Assembly (NCBI RefSeq): GCF_019279795.1 | Contig: NC_056745.1 | Span: forward strand, 505,061,750-505,125,749 | Direction: 5' to 3' | Length of the DNA stretch: 64,000 bases | From: Protopterus annectens | Taxonomy: Eukaryota; Chordata; Ceratodontiformes; Protopteridae | Shown here: piece by piece, positions 43,480 through 53,940 of the stretch | Layout: each line of letters starts with the position of its first letter | Position numbering within the stretch: the stretch's first letter is position 1 | Translations under genes and position numbers: made by a program | The notes under the pieces: model-generated | Databases searched by the model: none | Seen by the model: the letters and a program-made list of their open reading frames with translations, nothing else | Told to the model about the DNA's origin: nothing

Positions 43480-44620
43480 GGACTTTAAGGAAGGCTATTC
43501 CTGAGCACTGTTGAGCTGAAGGCTGCTCTTCTCCTAAAGACCAGATCCAATTTGTAATGAGTAATAAAGGTATGAGGATTTGCAAGCCACAAAGATATCA
43601 CCCATGGAAGACCTGGACAAACATACTGATGAAGTTACCTTCGACCTGGTTGAATGGACTCAAAGGTTTCGACAAAGACAAGGGAAATGCAAACAGTCAA
43701 CCATTTGGCTAAAGGTGCTTTGGTAACTAGTTGCCTAATTTTGAATCTGCAATGGAAACATCATAATTGATTAGCTTTTCTGAAATTTTGTTCTATGCAA
43801 ATAGAAACATAATGGTCTGTGAACCTCCAGTAAATGTAACATGTATTCTCCTTTGGAAATTTGGAAAGGAAACTGGAAGATTAATAGACTGACACTGGAT
43901 TTTAACACCACTTTAGGAAGGAAGAACAGGCTGGTTCTTAACGCTACCATATCTTTATTGAAAATTAAATAAGGAGGCTTAGAAGATAGGGTTTGAAGTC
44001 CTGAGACTCTTCTAGCAGAAGTTATGGCTACTAAAAAGATAGTTTTCTAGGTTAAAAAATGTATTTCACACATTGCTGGCGGTTCAAATGGAGACTGAGT
44101 CAAAGCTTGTAAAACTAAATTCAAATCTCATGGTGGAAGTGGATCTTTAAAATGGGATCTATGAAGAAAAGTTCCCATTATAAAGGCCTTACAAAGTTTT
44201 AAAGAAGCTAAGGTGGAATTGCTTATTCTTATATGAAAATGAGAAATGGCAGCTATTTGTACTTTAATAGTCAAGGAGCTAGCCCCATTCATTCAAAATT
44301 GTAGCCAAAAACTCAAGAACTTTAAGTACTGGTGTAATGGGTCAATGTTTCTGCTGTGCCCAAAAACAAATCTTTCCATTTACTTCTGTAAATCTCCCTA
44401 GTGTAAAACTTTACGGGAAGACAAAAGAATGTGATGGACAGGAGAAGACAGCCTGGGTTGTCTAGCTATCAATGGAAGTGGAGAAACCATGCAGTCAACT
44501 TTAGGCTTAAAATGTCCGGGTGAGTCGTGTCTGTCAGGTGAGACAGGAAGTCTGGAACTGAATCCAGATTCCATGGCGGGTGAACTAGATGAAGCCAAAT
44601 AAAGGGGAACCAAATGTGAT
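43480..44620 (-). pseudogene. DIRS tyrosine recombinase, copy E (heavily broken)
   Basis: Only short pieces are open. Nucleotide order matches copies B and D from the C-terminal block (about 43,500-43,700) to the N-terminal part (44,398-44,613, which includes 'ARQPRLSSPVHHILLSSRK'). No complete catalytic box was read in one frame. Confidence 0.6.
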
Positions 44621-46150
44621 GACTGTGCTCTTCAACTGAAATGCTTTCTGGAAAAACTTGGTGATTAGAGGAGTTTTGGGGGATAAGCACAGAGGAGACC
44701 GGGAGGCCAATCATAGAGGAGGCCAACTCTCTGCGATTCTTCCCGATGGGGGGGATCAGGGCAAAAAACCCACTGAACTTGTTGAGGTGAGATGCAAAGA
44801 GGTTGCAGCATGGTTGGTCCCATTGGTGGAATATCTTTTCCGCAACTTTCAAGTCGACAGACCACCCATAAGGCAATACAATGGACCTGCTCAATTTGTC
44901 TGCTATCACAATGGATTTCCCTGGAAAGTGCATTGCTATCAGAAACCGAATGGATAAGATTGCCAACTGCCACATTCTCAAAACTTCTCAATACAAAGGA
45001 TAAGATTTGGTTAAGATTTGGTTCCTCCTTGTTTTTTGATGTACCAGACCACTGACTTATTGTCCATCTGAATTGCAATGGAGCCCAGAAGGAAGATTTT
45101 GGAAGGCCTGCAATGCTAGGAGTACTGGACCCATTTCTAGGACACTGATATGCGTGTTGGCCTCTTCGGGGGACCATGTGCCTTGGATGGTCTTTCCCAA
45201 GAAGCCCCCCCCCAATCTGGGATGTGTCCATAGTCATTATGGCTTTGGGCTGAGGCAGGCGGAACAGGCAACCTTGTAAAATCTGATCTGAGTGAATACA
45301 CCACAACAGCTACTTTTTGTATACCCGAGTTATTCCGATCTGGGTAGACAAAGCATGGTGCAGAACAGACCACTGAGTTGCTACAGTCCACTGAAGTATT
45401 CTAATATGGTATCTTGCTAATGGAGCCAGAACTATCACAGTGGACATTGACCCCAAGGCCTGTAGAATCAATCCAGCAGGCAGAGAAGAGTTCTGGATTA
45501 TATTTTCTTGATTTGAAATCGAATAGTATGTATCCTTGGTAAAAGAAGGGAGGCTATCACTGACACCGTATTGAACAAGGTGCCTATGAACTCTAATGTC
45601 CGAGATGGTTCTAGCGGAGATTTGTTGTGACTGATGGTAATTCCTAGATGAGAGCACAGCTGGAATACGTAATCTCATGTTTTTATCAGAAGATGCCTGG
45701 TCTGAGCTGCTATGAGCCAGTTGTCCAAGTATGGGAACACCCAGAATCCCTGCAATCTTAAACGTGTTGCTACTACTGCCATGCATTTGGTGAACACCCT
45801 GGGGGTTGTGGTGAGGCCAAAGGGCAGAGCTCATGACTGGCTCCGAGCCAGAAGCGTACGTATCTTATGGATCATCTGTTCATTTTTATGTGATTGTACA
45901 CATCCTGAAGCTCTACCGAACACATCCAGTCATCTTTTAGCAGGAAAGGCAAAATGGACTGAACTATGACCATCCAGACCTTTATATACTGAACTAATGT
46001 GTTCGGATTGCTGAACTCCAAAAATGGTCTCTAGTCCCCCATCTTCTTTGCCACTAAAAAGAATCTTGAATACGTTCTGGACTCTTTCTGGTCTGAGTGG
46101 ACCTCTTGGATGACTTTTTTTTTCTAACAGCTTTTTTTTTGCTGCTGCTT
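44469..46150 (-). pseudogene. DIRS pol, copy E: RT, RNase H and methylase-like domains (broken)
   Basis: The methylase-like part (44,469-44,981, 170 codons) is the best piece: 'FPGKSIVIADKLSRSIVLP', 'CCNLFASHLNK', then a region that has lost the P-P-F motif, and 'IWFPFIWLHL'. RNase H is only visible as fragments (45,100-45,390). RT motif A is seen at about 45,880-45,960 ('WMCSVELQDVYNHIKM'), with Glu for one expected Asp. A stop follows 'MGD' in the fingers region. Confidence 0.65.
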
Positions 46151-46154
46151 TCCT

Positions 46155-46942
46155 CTAACTGGGCAGAATATCAGGAATTTTGTTTACTGTTAAAAGAGGA
46201 GAGAGTATTATACAGCCTCTGCAAATAATCGTCTGCATCCACATATCTTTTGTAATGTCTACCAGGCTCTCTGGGGCAGGGATAGATGACCCCACAACTG
46301 CCTTCAGAGGTGGACAAGCGGACCTCCTTTCAGCAGCGCTGGTAGCATCTGTCAGGGAAAGATTGCCTAGATTATTGATTCTCTGGCCCTCCTCTGCCAC
46401 GTGGGTGGCATCTCCCATAAGAATTTCTCCCTCTGCCCCTGGGGGGAACTATCTCCACGTGCGTCAGGGAAATGACCCTGGGATTTTTTTAACCATATTT
46501 TTGACCACCGTGTTGATTCCTACAGTAGGTTCTTTGGGAAGTCAAAAAACATACACCCACTGCAGACATGGTCTTTCCATCCTGCTCACACTTGGATAGT
46601 CTGTCTTTAACTCTGACAGAAACTCTTGTTTGGCCCCAAAGGAGGCACTGACAAATGAGGACTTGAAGGACTCTGCAAAATCACACAGGAACATCCAAGC
46701 ATGTGTCCTAATGGAAAATGCCTGAACTCGCCACCTTTGAGGTACCTTCAACTGCATGTAAAATAAGCCTCATGGACGAATTCAAAATAGACTGCAGGGT
46801 AGCTAACTGTGAGGCAATGGATGTCTCTGCCTCAGAAATGATGGTTCCAGAAAGAGGTTTGGATAATTATTTAATCAAATCCCTCTGAAGACTGGTAAAG
46901 TGTGTCAAATAATTCAGAGACCCTAGTGCAAAGGTTGCTAAA

Positions 46943-46982
<40 letters not shown>

Positions 46983-48595
46983 TTCCCAAATCTGTCCAAC
47001 TCCCTGTTAGAGGGATAGATAGATGATCTCTGTTCCATGAGTTCTTTCTTTGTGGCCACTGCTATGATCAAGGCATCTACTAGTACTCATTTGCTCCAAA
47101 ATTCTCTTTCTTTCTGTAGTGCCAGGATCCTGTCTGGTTTCTTGGGGATCAGTCCAACAGAATCAGGTTCCTTCCACACACGCTAAAAGATCAAATCAAT
47201 GAGCTCATCAGCGGGCAGAGTCACCCAGAAGGTAGATGGGCCGGACTGAAAGGCATCCAGGAATACCAATTCCTCTTAGGAAGGATTATTGGAAGACCAA
47301 CCACCCTTTTTGCTCGAGTATCTCCAGGATGTCTCCAAAGGAGATGTTATCAGGTGGTGATCTTGGGGACCCTTCCCCCTCCTCTTAAGGAGAGTCTAAG
47401 TAACTCCTCTTGTACTTTCGCTTCTAAGGGATGTCTTCATCAGGATGCTCCAGAGAAGTATCAGAAGATATGATTATACCCGGCTGGGTAGCCTGCCCCT
47501 GTGGAGTAGAGTGTTAAGGCTCAAGGCACAAAGACATACGAGATTGGGAAGATGGATCTGGGGGGGGGTTCTTCCTCTAGTAGTAGAGAGCACTCTCTCG
47601 AGTTCCTCAAGGGCAGAATGCCCCAGGGAAGAGATCGATGGTGCTGAGAAGACATGTTTCCAGACAGTCGGCTCTCTCCAAACTGAAGGCAGCCAATCCG
47701 AGGCAGAGGTCAGAGCTGTGCTTTACAAAGCTGAGACTCCAAGAGGCAGAGACAGCTCCGACAACTTCGGGGTAGACTCCAACACCACAGACCCAGCAGC
47801 AGTGTTATGGCCCCAAGAGTCATCCAGTTCCAACAAGCTCAGAGCTGTTCCACTCAGAGAAGGTAATGATAGAGAAGACACAACAATCTTCGGATCCAGA
47901 ACAGATGGTTCTGGAAGTCACAGATCCAGGAGCTCTGAAGGAGCTCTGAAGCCGAAGGTTGGACCAGAGAAGGAGTCAAAACAGGTGGGGTAGTGCTCTG
48001 GACCCGATGGGGTAGAAGCCGCAAGAACTCCCATCTGAATTTGTGCTGAGAGAAATTTCATCATTCTATCCACATCTGCTTATGTCAGACTCTTGGAGGA
48101 ACAAGAAAGAGAGGTCATTAAAGGGGTCCTAGAATGCAGATGTCTTTCTAGGAAAGGCGATGGTAGACAGGAAGGGACAGGATCTAGAGATGACACATCG
48201 CATCCTAGAGAGCTTCTTTGGCTTTGAGTGTGTTGGATCCAATGATGGAGATCTGTTAGCAGAAGCTGTTGGATCACAGGGTTTAGTTTTTGGATCAACT
48301 GAACTTGAATATGACCACTTAGACACCTAGGGAGAAGGTTCAACAGCAGGGTCAGAGATAAGTGTGGAGGATCCGGAAGGGTCTGATGGATGCTTTCTGA
48401 ATTCCTTTTTGTGTAATTTCTTGAACATTTGAGCTCCAGATAAAGTCTCCAAAAAAGAGGTCAGTAGTAAACCTTTTAGAATTAGTTTATTTTTGATGTC
48501 CACTATGGCCCGTGCATTAAAGGAACCGTGTGCAGACAGAGGTGTTTTATGTCCACAAGCTTTAGATTTTTTAAAACCCGAAGGTTTTTAAGCCA
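46155..48595 (-). pseudogene. DIRS gag, copy E (broken)
   Basis: Probable start near 48,595 ('MA' followed by a stop, then 'KPSGFKKSKACGHKTP'), with only part of the Cys/His cluster kept. Later pieces include 46,542-46,757 ('RTHAWMFLCDFAESFKSSF' and 'ASFGAKQEFL'), equivalent to 'RHAWMRLSNFADPFKASF' of copy B. An (AT)n microsatellite (46,943-46,981) interrupts the gene. Confidence 0.62.
46943..46981. repeat. (AT)n microsatellite inside DIRS gag
   Basis: About 19 AT units inside the gag remnant of copy E. Confidence 0.95.
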
Positions 48596-48885
48596 TGTTG
48601 AAGAAAAAATAGATACAGTTGTGATAGAAATACAAGACTTTTCTTTAAAAAAATAAATAAATAAGAAAGGAAATGAAAAACTGAAAAACAAATTACCAAC
48701 AATAGTAATTAAAGAAATTACCACAAGGGTACAAAGGAGAAAAAAATTACCAACAATGGTAAGCCAAGAATACACCAATAAGTGTAGGAAAGATAAAGGA
48801 GGAATATATCTAGGAAAAAAAGGTAATAAGATATAAAAATTCTACTTCACTCACAAATACAAGCTTAGGAGCTAACAGCAAACAC
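48596..48885. other. Leader of DIRS copy E (non-coding)
   Basis: A-rich; 'aattaccaacaat' occurs twice (about 48,690 and 48,748). The expected right terminal repeat is absent because the CR1 LINE begins at about 48,886. Confidence 0.5.
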
Positions 48886-48938
48886 ATCCATACACGATTT
48901 GAAAACGCATTCACTGGAGGCTCCCCTCACAATGGAAG

Positions 48939-49745
48939 ATGTCAATGTCTGTGCAGTCATGGAAACTTGGTTCAGGGCTGCAGAGAGCACTTCTGCCTTA
49001 CCAGGCTATACATCATTCCACACTTTCTGACCCCAAAACGAGGTCGGAAAGACTAAGGGTGGTGGAGTCTCTATCTTCATTAAGTACAGGCACACCTCCA
49101 GAATGGTTTACCAACATGACACACTGGAATTACTCCAGGTGCAACTGACAGTTGGTAAAATACCCATCTAAGTTATAACCCACTACAGACCCCCCCTCCA
49201 TGTCTCAGGACATCCACACCTCCTACCTGGACCTACTTGACTCCATCAAGGTACCCCTAACACCTTGATCCTTGGTGACTTCAACTACCTCACCTTAGAC
49301 TGGGTGAACTATTCCTGCACTAATGCACTCACCCAACGATTCCTTGACTTCATCAGTTCTAACGCACTTGATCAGTTGGTCTTATCCCCCACAAGGGGAT
49401 ATAACATACTGGGACTTAGTTCATACCAACATAGGTGACTGCTGCACCACTCCCATAGTATGTTCTTCCCTGGTGAGATTAGATCATCGGTCTGTCTCAA
49501 TCGAAGTTTCTATCCCACTCAACCCCTCCCCAGCAGTAAACAGACTAAAAAACTTCTCAAAAGCTGACTACAACCTCCTAAGGGAGGGTATCAGCAGCTT
49601 CACGCCACCACCCACCTCAGATGATGCAGACAACTATACTGAACAGTATGCCAGTACAGTTTATAAGCACCTGTACAACTGCATGGACTCAGCCATACCC
49701 AACATAAATAAAATCTGCTCCTCAAGGAAACACAAACCTGTCTGA
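48939..49745 (+). pseudogene. CR1-like endonuclease domain, copy 1
   Basis: Fragments match copy 3: 'AVMETWFRAAESTSALPGY' in shifted frames, 'LILGDFNYLTLDWVNYSC', then 'FLDFISSNALDQLVLSPT' (49,323 onward, with a frame change near 49,385) and 'DHRSVSIEV'. These are the E-T-W, G-D-F-N and S/D-H motifs of an apurinic-type endonuclease; the usual S-D-H is L-D-H here. Confidence 0.72.
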
Positions 49746-49869
49746 TGGACATCCTCTACCAATAGGCTTTACAACAAAGGAAGAAACTGTTGTCCAAAGG
49801 TAAAAACAAAAACAAATTCAAAATTGGAAAAACTCCCTCCTCTGCCTCAACAAGCAAATTAGATCACTA

Positions 49870-51298
49870 GTGAAAACCTCCAAAGCTAATTATGAGGAGA
49901 AACTAGACTCCAAAACAAAGGGAAACCACAAGTCCTTCTTCAGTTATGTTAGGAACCTCCATGGCAAAGCACAAGTTTGTTCCGAACTAGTACTTAATGG
50001 TACCACTTACACTGATCCTGCTGACTTAGCCAACCTTCTGGCTGATAGGTTCAGTGCAAACCTCACCCCCTTATCATCCTCCAAAGGCCCAGTTGACATC
50101 ACTGATACATGTCCCACACCTCACAACTCTGTATATCAAGTGTTAAAGGCCATATCCAAGCCAAAGAACACAGCTTCTATGGGACCTGATAGTATCCCAG
50201 GCTGTATTCTGCACCATCTCCAGCAAGAACTAGCTTCGCCATTGAGCACCCTATTCAACCACAGCCTAACTACAGGCTTCATTCCAGCAGAGTGGAGAAC
50301 TGCCACTGTCATCCCTTTGCACAAAGGTGGTGCCACTACTGACCCAGGAAACTATCGCCCCATTAGCTTGACAAGTCTGATCTGTAAAGTCATGGAGCGT
50401 ATTATTATGGATCTCATAAACATGGACATAGGCAATCTCCAAGCACTCTACCCCTACCAATTCGGATTTGTCAGGGGCAGAGCTGGCCTACTGAACATAG
50501 TTGACTTCTTTGAGACTGCCAGCAAGGCCCTGGATGAGGGAAAGTCAGTACACACAGCTTACCCTGACCTGGCCAAGGCCTTTGACACAATCTCCCACTC
50601 GGGCATCATCAAAAGTTAACCCAACTTGGTGTTAATCCCTATCTAGTCAGATGGATGGCCAACTGGCTCACAGATAGGACCCACAAAGTAAAAATAGGTG
50701 CTGCCACCTCTGACAGCAGACCTGTCACTAGTGGTGTTCCCCAGGGATCTGCCCTGTGACCCCTACTGTTTGGTATCTACTTCTCATGGGTCCAGGCAAA
50801 GACAAAGGGCCTGTGGCTGACCAAGTTTGCAGATGACTATAAGTTGGGTGCTGTCGCTGACTCCCCAAGTCATGTTAACATACTGCAAGAAGGTCTCACA
50901 GCTACAAATAACTGGTGCCAAAGTCATGGCTGTAAGTTAAACACAAAAAATGTATTATCATACCATTCAACAAACACACAGCCCCTACTGACTACCACAT
51001 CAATGGCAACCCCCTAAGTACACAACCTGTGGTGAGTGATCTGGGTACTCAGGTTGACAACAATCTCACATTCAACCATTATGTGGTGACAGTGGTCAGA
51101 AAAACCTTTTACCTGGTTCATCTTATAAGTAAAAGGATTGCATCCAGAAAAAAGGAGGTTATTACCTCTCTGCACTCCTCCCTTATTAGACTTATAACTG
51201 AATATAATGCCCTGTTTAGTATGTACCTCTCCAAACACCTGAATCAACTGGAAAGGCCACAGAAATACCCCACAAAGAGAATCACATATGAACTGTGA
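49870..51298 (+). pseudogene. CR1-like reverse transcriptase, copy 1
   Basis: An open part (249 codons, 49,870-50,619) has 'ASMGPDSIPGCILHHLQ', 'ATVIPLHKGGATTDPGNYRP', 'QFGFVRGRAGLLNIVDFF' and 'YPDLAKAFDTISHSG' (motif A with Pro before the Asp). After 50,619 the frame shifts: 'GVPQGSAL' and 'TKFADDYKLGA' (F-A-D-D active site, about 50,820-50,850) lie in other frames, with a stop near 50,758. Confidence 0.78.
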
Positions 51299-51310
51299 CT
51301 ATAATGTAAC

Positions 51311-51469
51311 AATGAAGTTTTCAATACTTATTTGAGCATCTTTTCTTTTTCTTTTATAATGTAGCTTAACTATGCATGTAGTATATTTTAAATGTGGAAC
51401 TGAATGCAAACATTAGAAAAAAAAAACTAAAAAATTACTGCTCAGCTTGCTGTAAGAAGCTCTTTTCAT
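51311..51469. other. Short AT-rich gap between CR1 copies 1 and 2
   Basis: Contains an A-rich stretch near 51,416-51,436. No recognised feature. Confidence 0.4.
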
Positions 51470-51870
51470 ACAACCAAACACCCTAATACTGGGTGATTTC
51501 AACTACCCTGCCATTAACTGGGAAAACTACTCGGGTACCAACACCTTTTCCCAACAGTTCTTGGAATGCATAAATTCCAACACCCTGGATCAACTAATCC
51601 ATTGTCCCACCAGGGGCTCCAATATCCTAGACCTGGTCATTACCAGCATGGGAGATAGATGTTCCACACTAGTGGTCACCCCCTCATTTGTCAGGTCTGA
51701 CCATAAGCAAATCACCCTTGACATCCACAGCTCACCCCTACCCCCAGTAAGTAAACTTCCGTAAAAAGCTTCTCTAAAGCTAACTTCATGCTACTCAAGT
51801 CAGAAATGACAAACTTCATGACACCCGTGCAGACGGGAGCTGAAAGTTCGACTGCTGAATCCTACACTAA
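51470..51870 (+). pseudogene. CR1-like endonuclease, C-terminal part, copy 2
   Basis: 'FLECINSNTLDQLIHCPTRG' continues to 'RSDHKQITLDIHSS' (51,561-51,764), the conserved S-D-H motif of the endonuclease. A frameshift follows in the Pro-rich stretch. Confidence 0.75.
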
Positions 51871-51892
51871 GGCACTGTAAGAGCACATCCAC

Positions 51893-53860
51893 TTGTGCAT
51901 GAATCGTGCCATCCCAACTAGAACCAAGATGCTCTTCTCCAAAAAAAGGAAGCCAATCTGGTGGTCCACTGCCATAAACAAACTATACAACAGAAGAAAG
52001 AAACTGTTGCAGAAAAGAAGAAAATTCCAGGATGCAAAAAACTCCCTTACCAGCCTCAGTAAGAAGCTGAGATCCCTCATAAAATCCTCCAAAGCTAGTT
52101 ACGAAAATAAAATCGCCAAAGATTCCAAAGACAACTACAAGGCATTCTATAGTTATGTCAAGAATCTCAATGGCAATGCTCAGATATGCTCTGAGCTACA
52201 ACAGAATGGCATTAAATATACTGATCCCAAGTATATTGCCAATATCCTTGCAGATCAATTTAGTGCCAACTTCACCTCCCTCTCACCCCCTAAGGGGCCC
52301 ATCTCAATACCAAAAGATTGCCAAATTCCGGTAATCACGGCCACACAGGTAGAAACTGCACTCTCCAAAGCTAAGAATATAGCATCCATGGGACCAGATG
52401 ACATCCCGGGCTGTGTACTACATGAACTACAAAATGAACTGGCACCTCACCTAAGTGTCATGTTTAATCATAGCCTCACCTCAGGCTTTGTGCCCACCGA
52501 GTGGTGCACGGCTACAGTTATCCCACTCCACAGGGGGGGATCCACCTTGGATCCCAGGAACTACTGGCCCATAAGTCTGACGAGCCTGATCTGCAAGGAT
52601 ATATAACGCATTATCATAGAACTTATAAACAAAGACATTGGCAACCTTCAAACACTGGAACCCTCTCAGTTTGGGTTCATGAAAGGCCGATCTTGTCTCC
52701 TGAACCTTATTGACTTCTTCAAATCAGTTTCCAGAGCTGTGGATGAGGGTAAGGCGGTCCACAAAGTCCATGTGGACCTCGCCAAGGCCTTCAACACCAT
52801 CCTCCACTCTGGAATCATAGATAAACTTACTAAGCTAGCCATAAATCCTTACATCACTCGATGGGTTGCCAACTGGCTTACTGACTGAACCCAGACTATA
52901 AAAGTAGCAGACTCAAAATCCAGCTCCAGAGAAGCGGAGTACCTCAGGGTTCAATCCTGGGACCGATCTTATTTGGCATCTACTTCTCTGAAGTACAGGC
53001 CAACACTAAGTGACTCTGGCTAACAAAGTTCACAGATGACTGCAAACTGGGAGCCATTATTGAATCCCCAACTGATTTGGATATTCTACAAAAGGGTCTT
53101 ACAGAAACAGATGCTTGGTGCCAAAGCCATGGGCTCATGTTTAATGCCAAGAAATGTATAGTTATCCCCTTAGGGAAAAACCATGTACCCATGAATTGCC
53201 ACATAGGTGGCAGTACACTAAACACCGAAAATGTGATAAGAGACTTAGGGACACAGGTGGACAGTGGTCTCACCTTCAATAACCACATTGCCACAAGAGT
53301 CAGGAAATCCTATGTGGCACACCTCATCACTAAGGATTTTCATCCAGAAAAAAGGAGGAGGTCATTGTCCCACTGTACTCATCCCTCATTAAACCCATTA
53401 TAGAGTACAACGCCCCATTTGGTATGTACCTCACAAGACATCTGCAACAGCTGGAAAGGCCGCAGAAATACCTCACTAAAAGAATCACAGGCCTAAAGCA
53501 GATGCCCTATGCTGACTGTCTAAAAAAACTCCAGTTATAGTCTGTGGTACATCATCTACTCAGAGGCAATCTCTGCTTAACATACAAGGCCATGTCAAAC
53601 CCTGAGCTGTTGGACATGCTCCACTTAAATCTCAATCCCTCAGAGCCACACGCTCCAGGGATCTAAATCTTGTCATCACAATGAACAAAACATGCTGGAG
53701 GGATAGGTTCCTGACCCAGAGACTCCCCATACATGTCAAGCAGTGCGCCTCCTTGGCCCTCTTCAAGAGGAACCTTGACAATTGGATGGGAGATAGGAAA
53801 TTCACCCTGGGGATCATGTCAATCACCCTGCTAGACAGGGGACCAGGGAAGTAAATATTG
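51893..53860 (+). pseudogene. CR1-like reverse transcriptase, copy 2 (broken)
   Basis: A 237-codon open part (51,893-52,606) includes 'ASMGPDDIPGCVLHELQ' and 'ATVIPLHRGGSTLDPRNYWP'. A stop near 52,606 precedes 'SQFGFMKGRSCLLNLIDFF' and 'VDLAKAFNTILHSG' (52,679-52,888). Then come 'GVPQGSILGPILFGIY' and 'TKFTDDCKLGA', where the active site A-D-D is changed to T-D-D. The C-terminus is seen at 53,077-53,403 and again near 53,700-53,850. Confidence 0.78.
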
Positions 53861-53940
53861 TGGGAAGAAATATCCAGGGAATTGTTAGGGCTAGGCTTGT
53901 ATAGGCCCTAGGGCCGATAGCCTAGTACTAACCTATGAAA

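Larger units (their letters stand above)
40536..48885 (-). mobile_element. DIRS retrotransposon copy E, third family, with two inner insertions
   Basis: Left terminal repeat at 40,536-40,700, ICR at 43,352-43,450, then recombinase, methylase-like, RNase H, RT and gag remnants up to about 48,595, and a leader to about 48,885 where a CR1 LINE begins. The right terminal repeat was not found. The interval between left repeat and ICR is stretched to 2.65 kb by a Penelope-like element and a MITE-like element; in copies B and D it is about 200 bp. The termini ('gttgtccattttcattctt') differ from both other families, although the internal proteins are closer to A/B/D. Confidence 0.8.
48886..51310 (+). 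mobile_element. CR1-like LINE copy 1, truncated at both ends
   Basis: Starts inside the endonuclease and ends inside the C-terminal part of ORF2 ('LERPQKYPTKRITYEL', 51,298). The equivalent in copy 3 continues for about 100 codons and a 3' UTR. Internal frameshifts and stops are frequent. Similar to copies 2 and 3 in the same order of motifs. Confidence 0.8.
51470..53940 (+). mobile_element. CR1-like LINE copy 2, 5'-truncated with 3' end
   Basis: Begins in the endonuclease ('LILGDFNYPAINWENYSG') and extends through RT to a 3' end reading 'gggccgatagcctagtac' and 'taacctatgaa'. The same 3' end occurs (minus strand) at 56,720-56,760 in copy 3. CR1 elements end in short repeats of this kind instead of poly(A). 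Confidence 0.83.

Noticed and set aside
44398-46757. Retroviral or gypsy-type LTR element for copy E
   Set aside because: There is no protease or DDE integrase; the recombinase order and ICR are of DIRS type.
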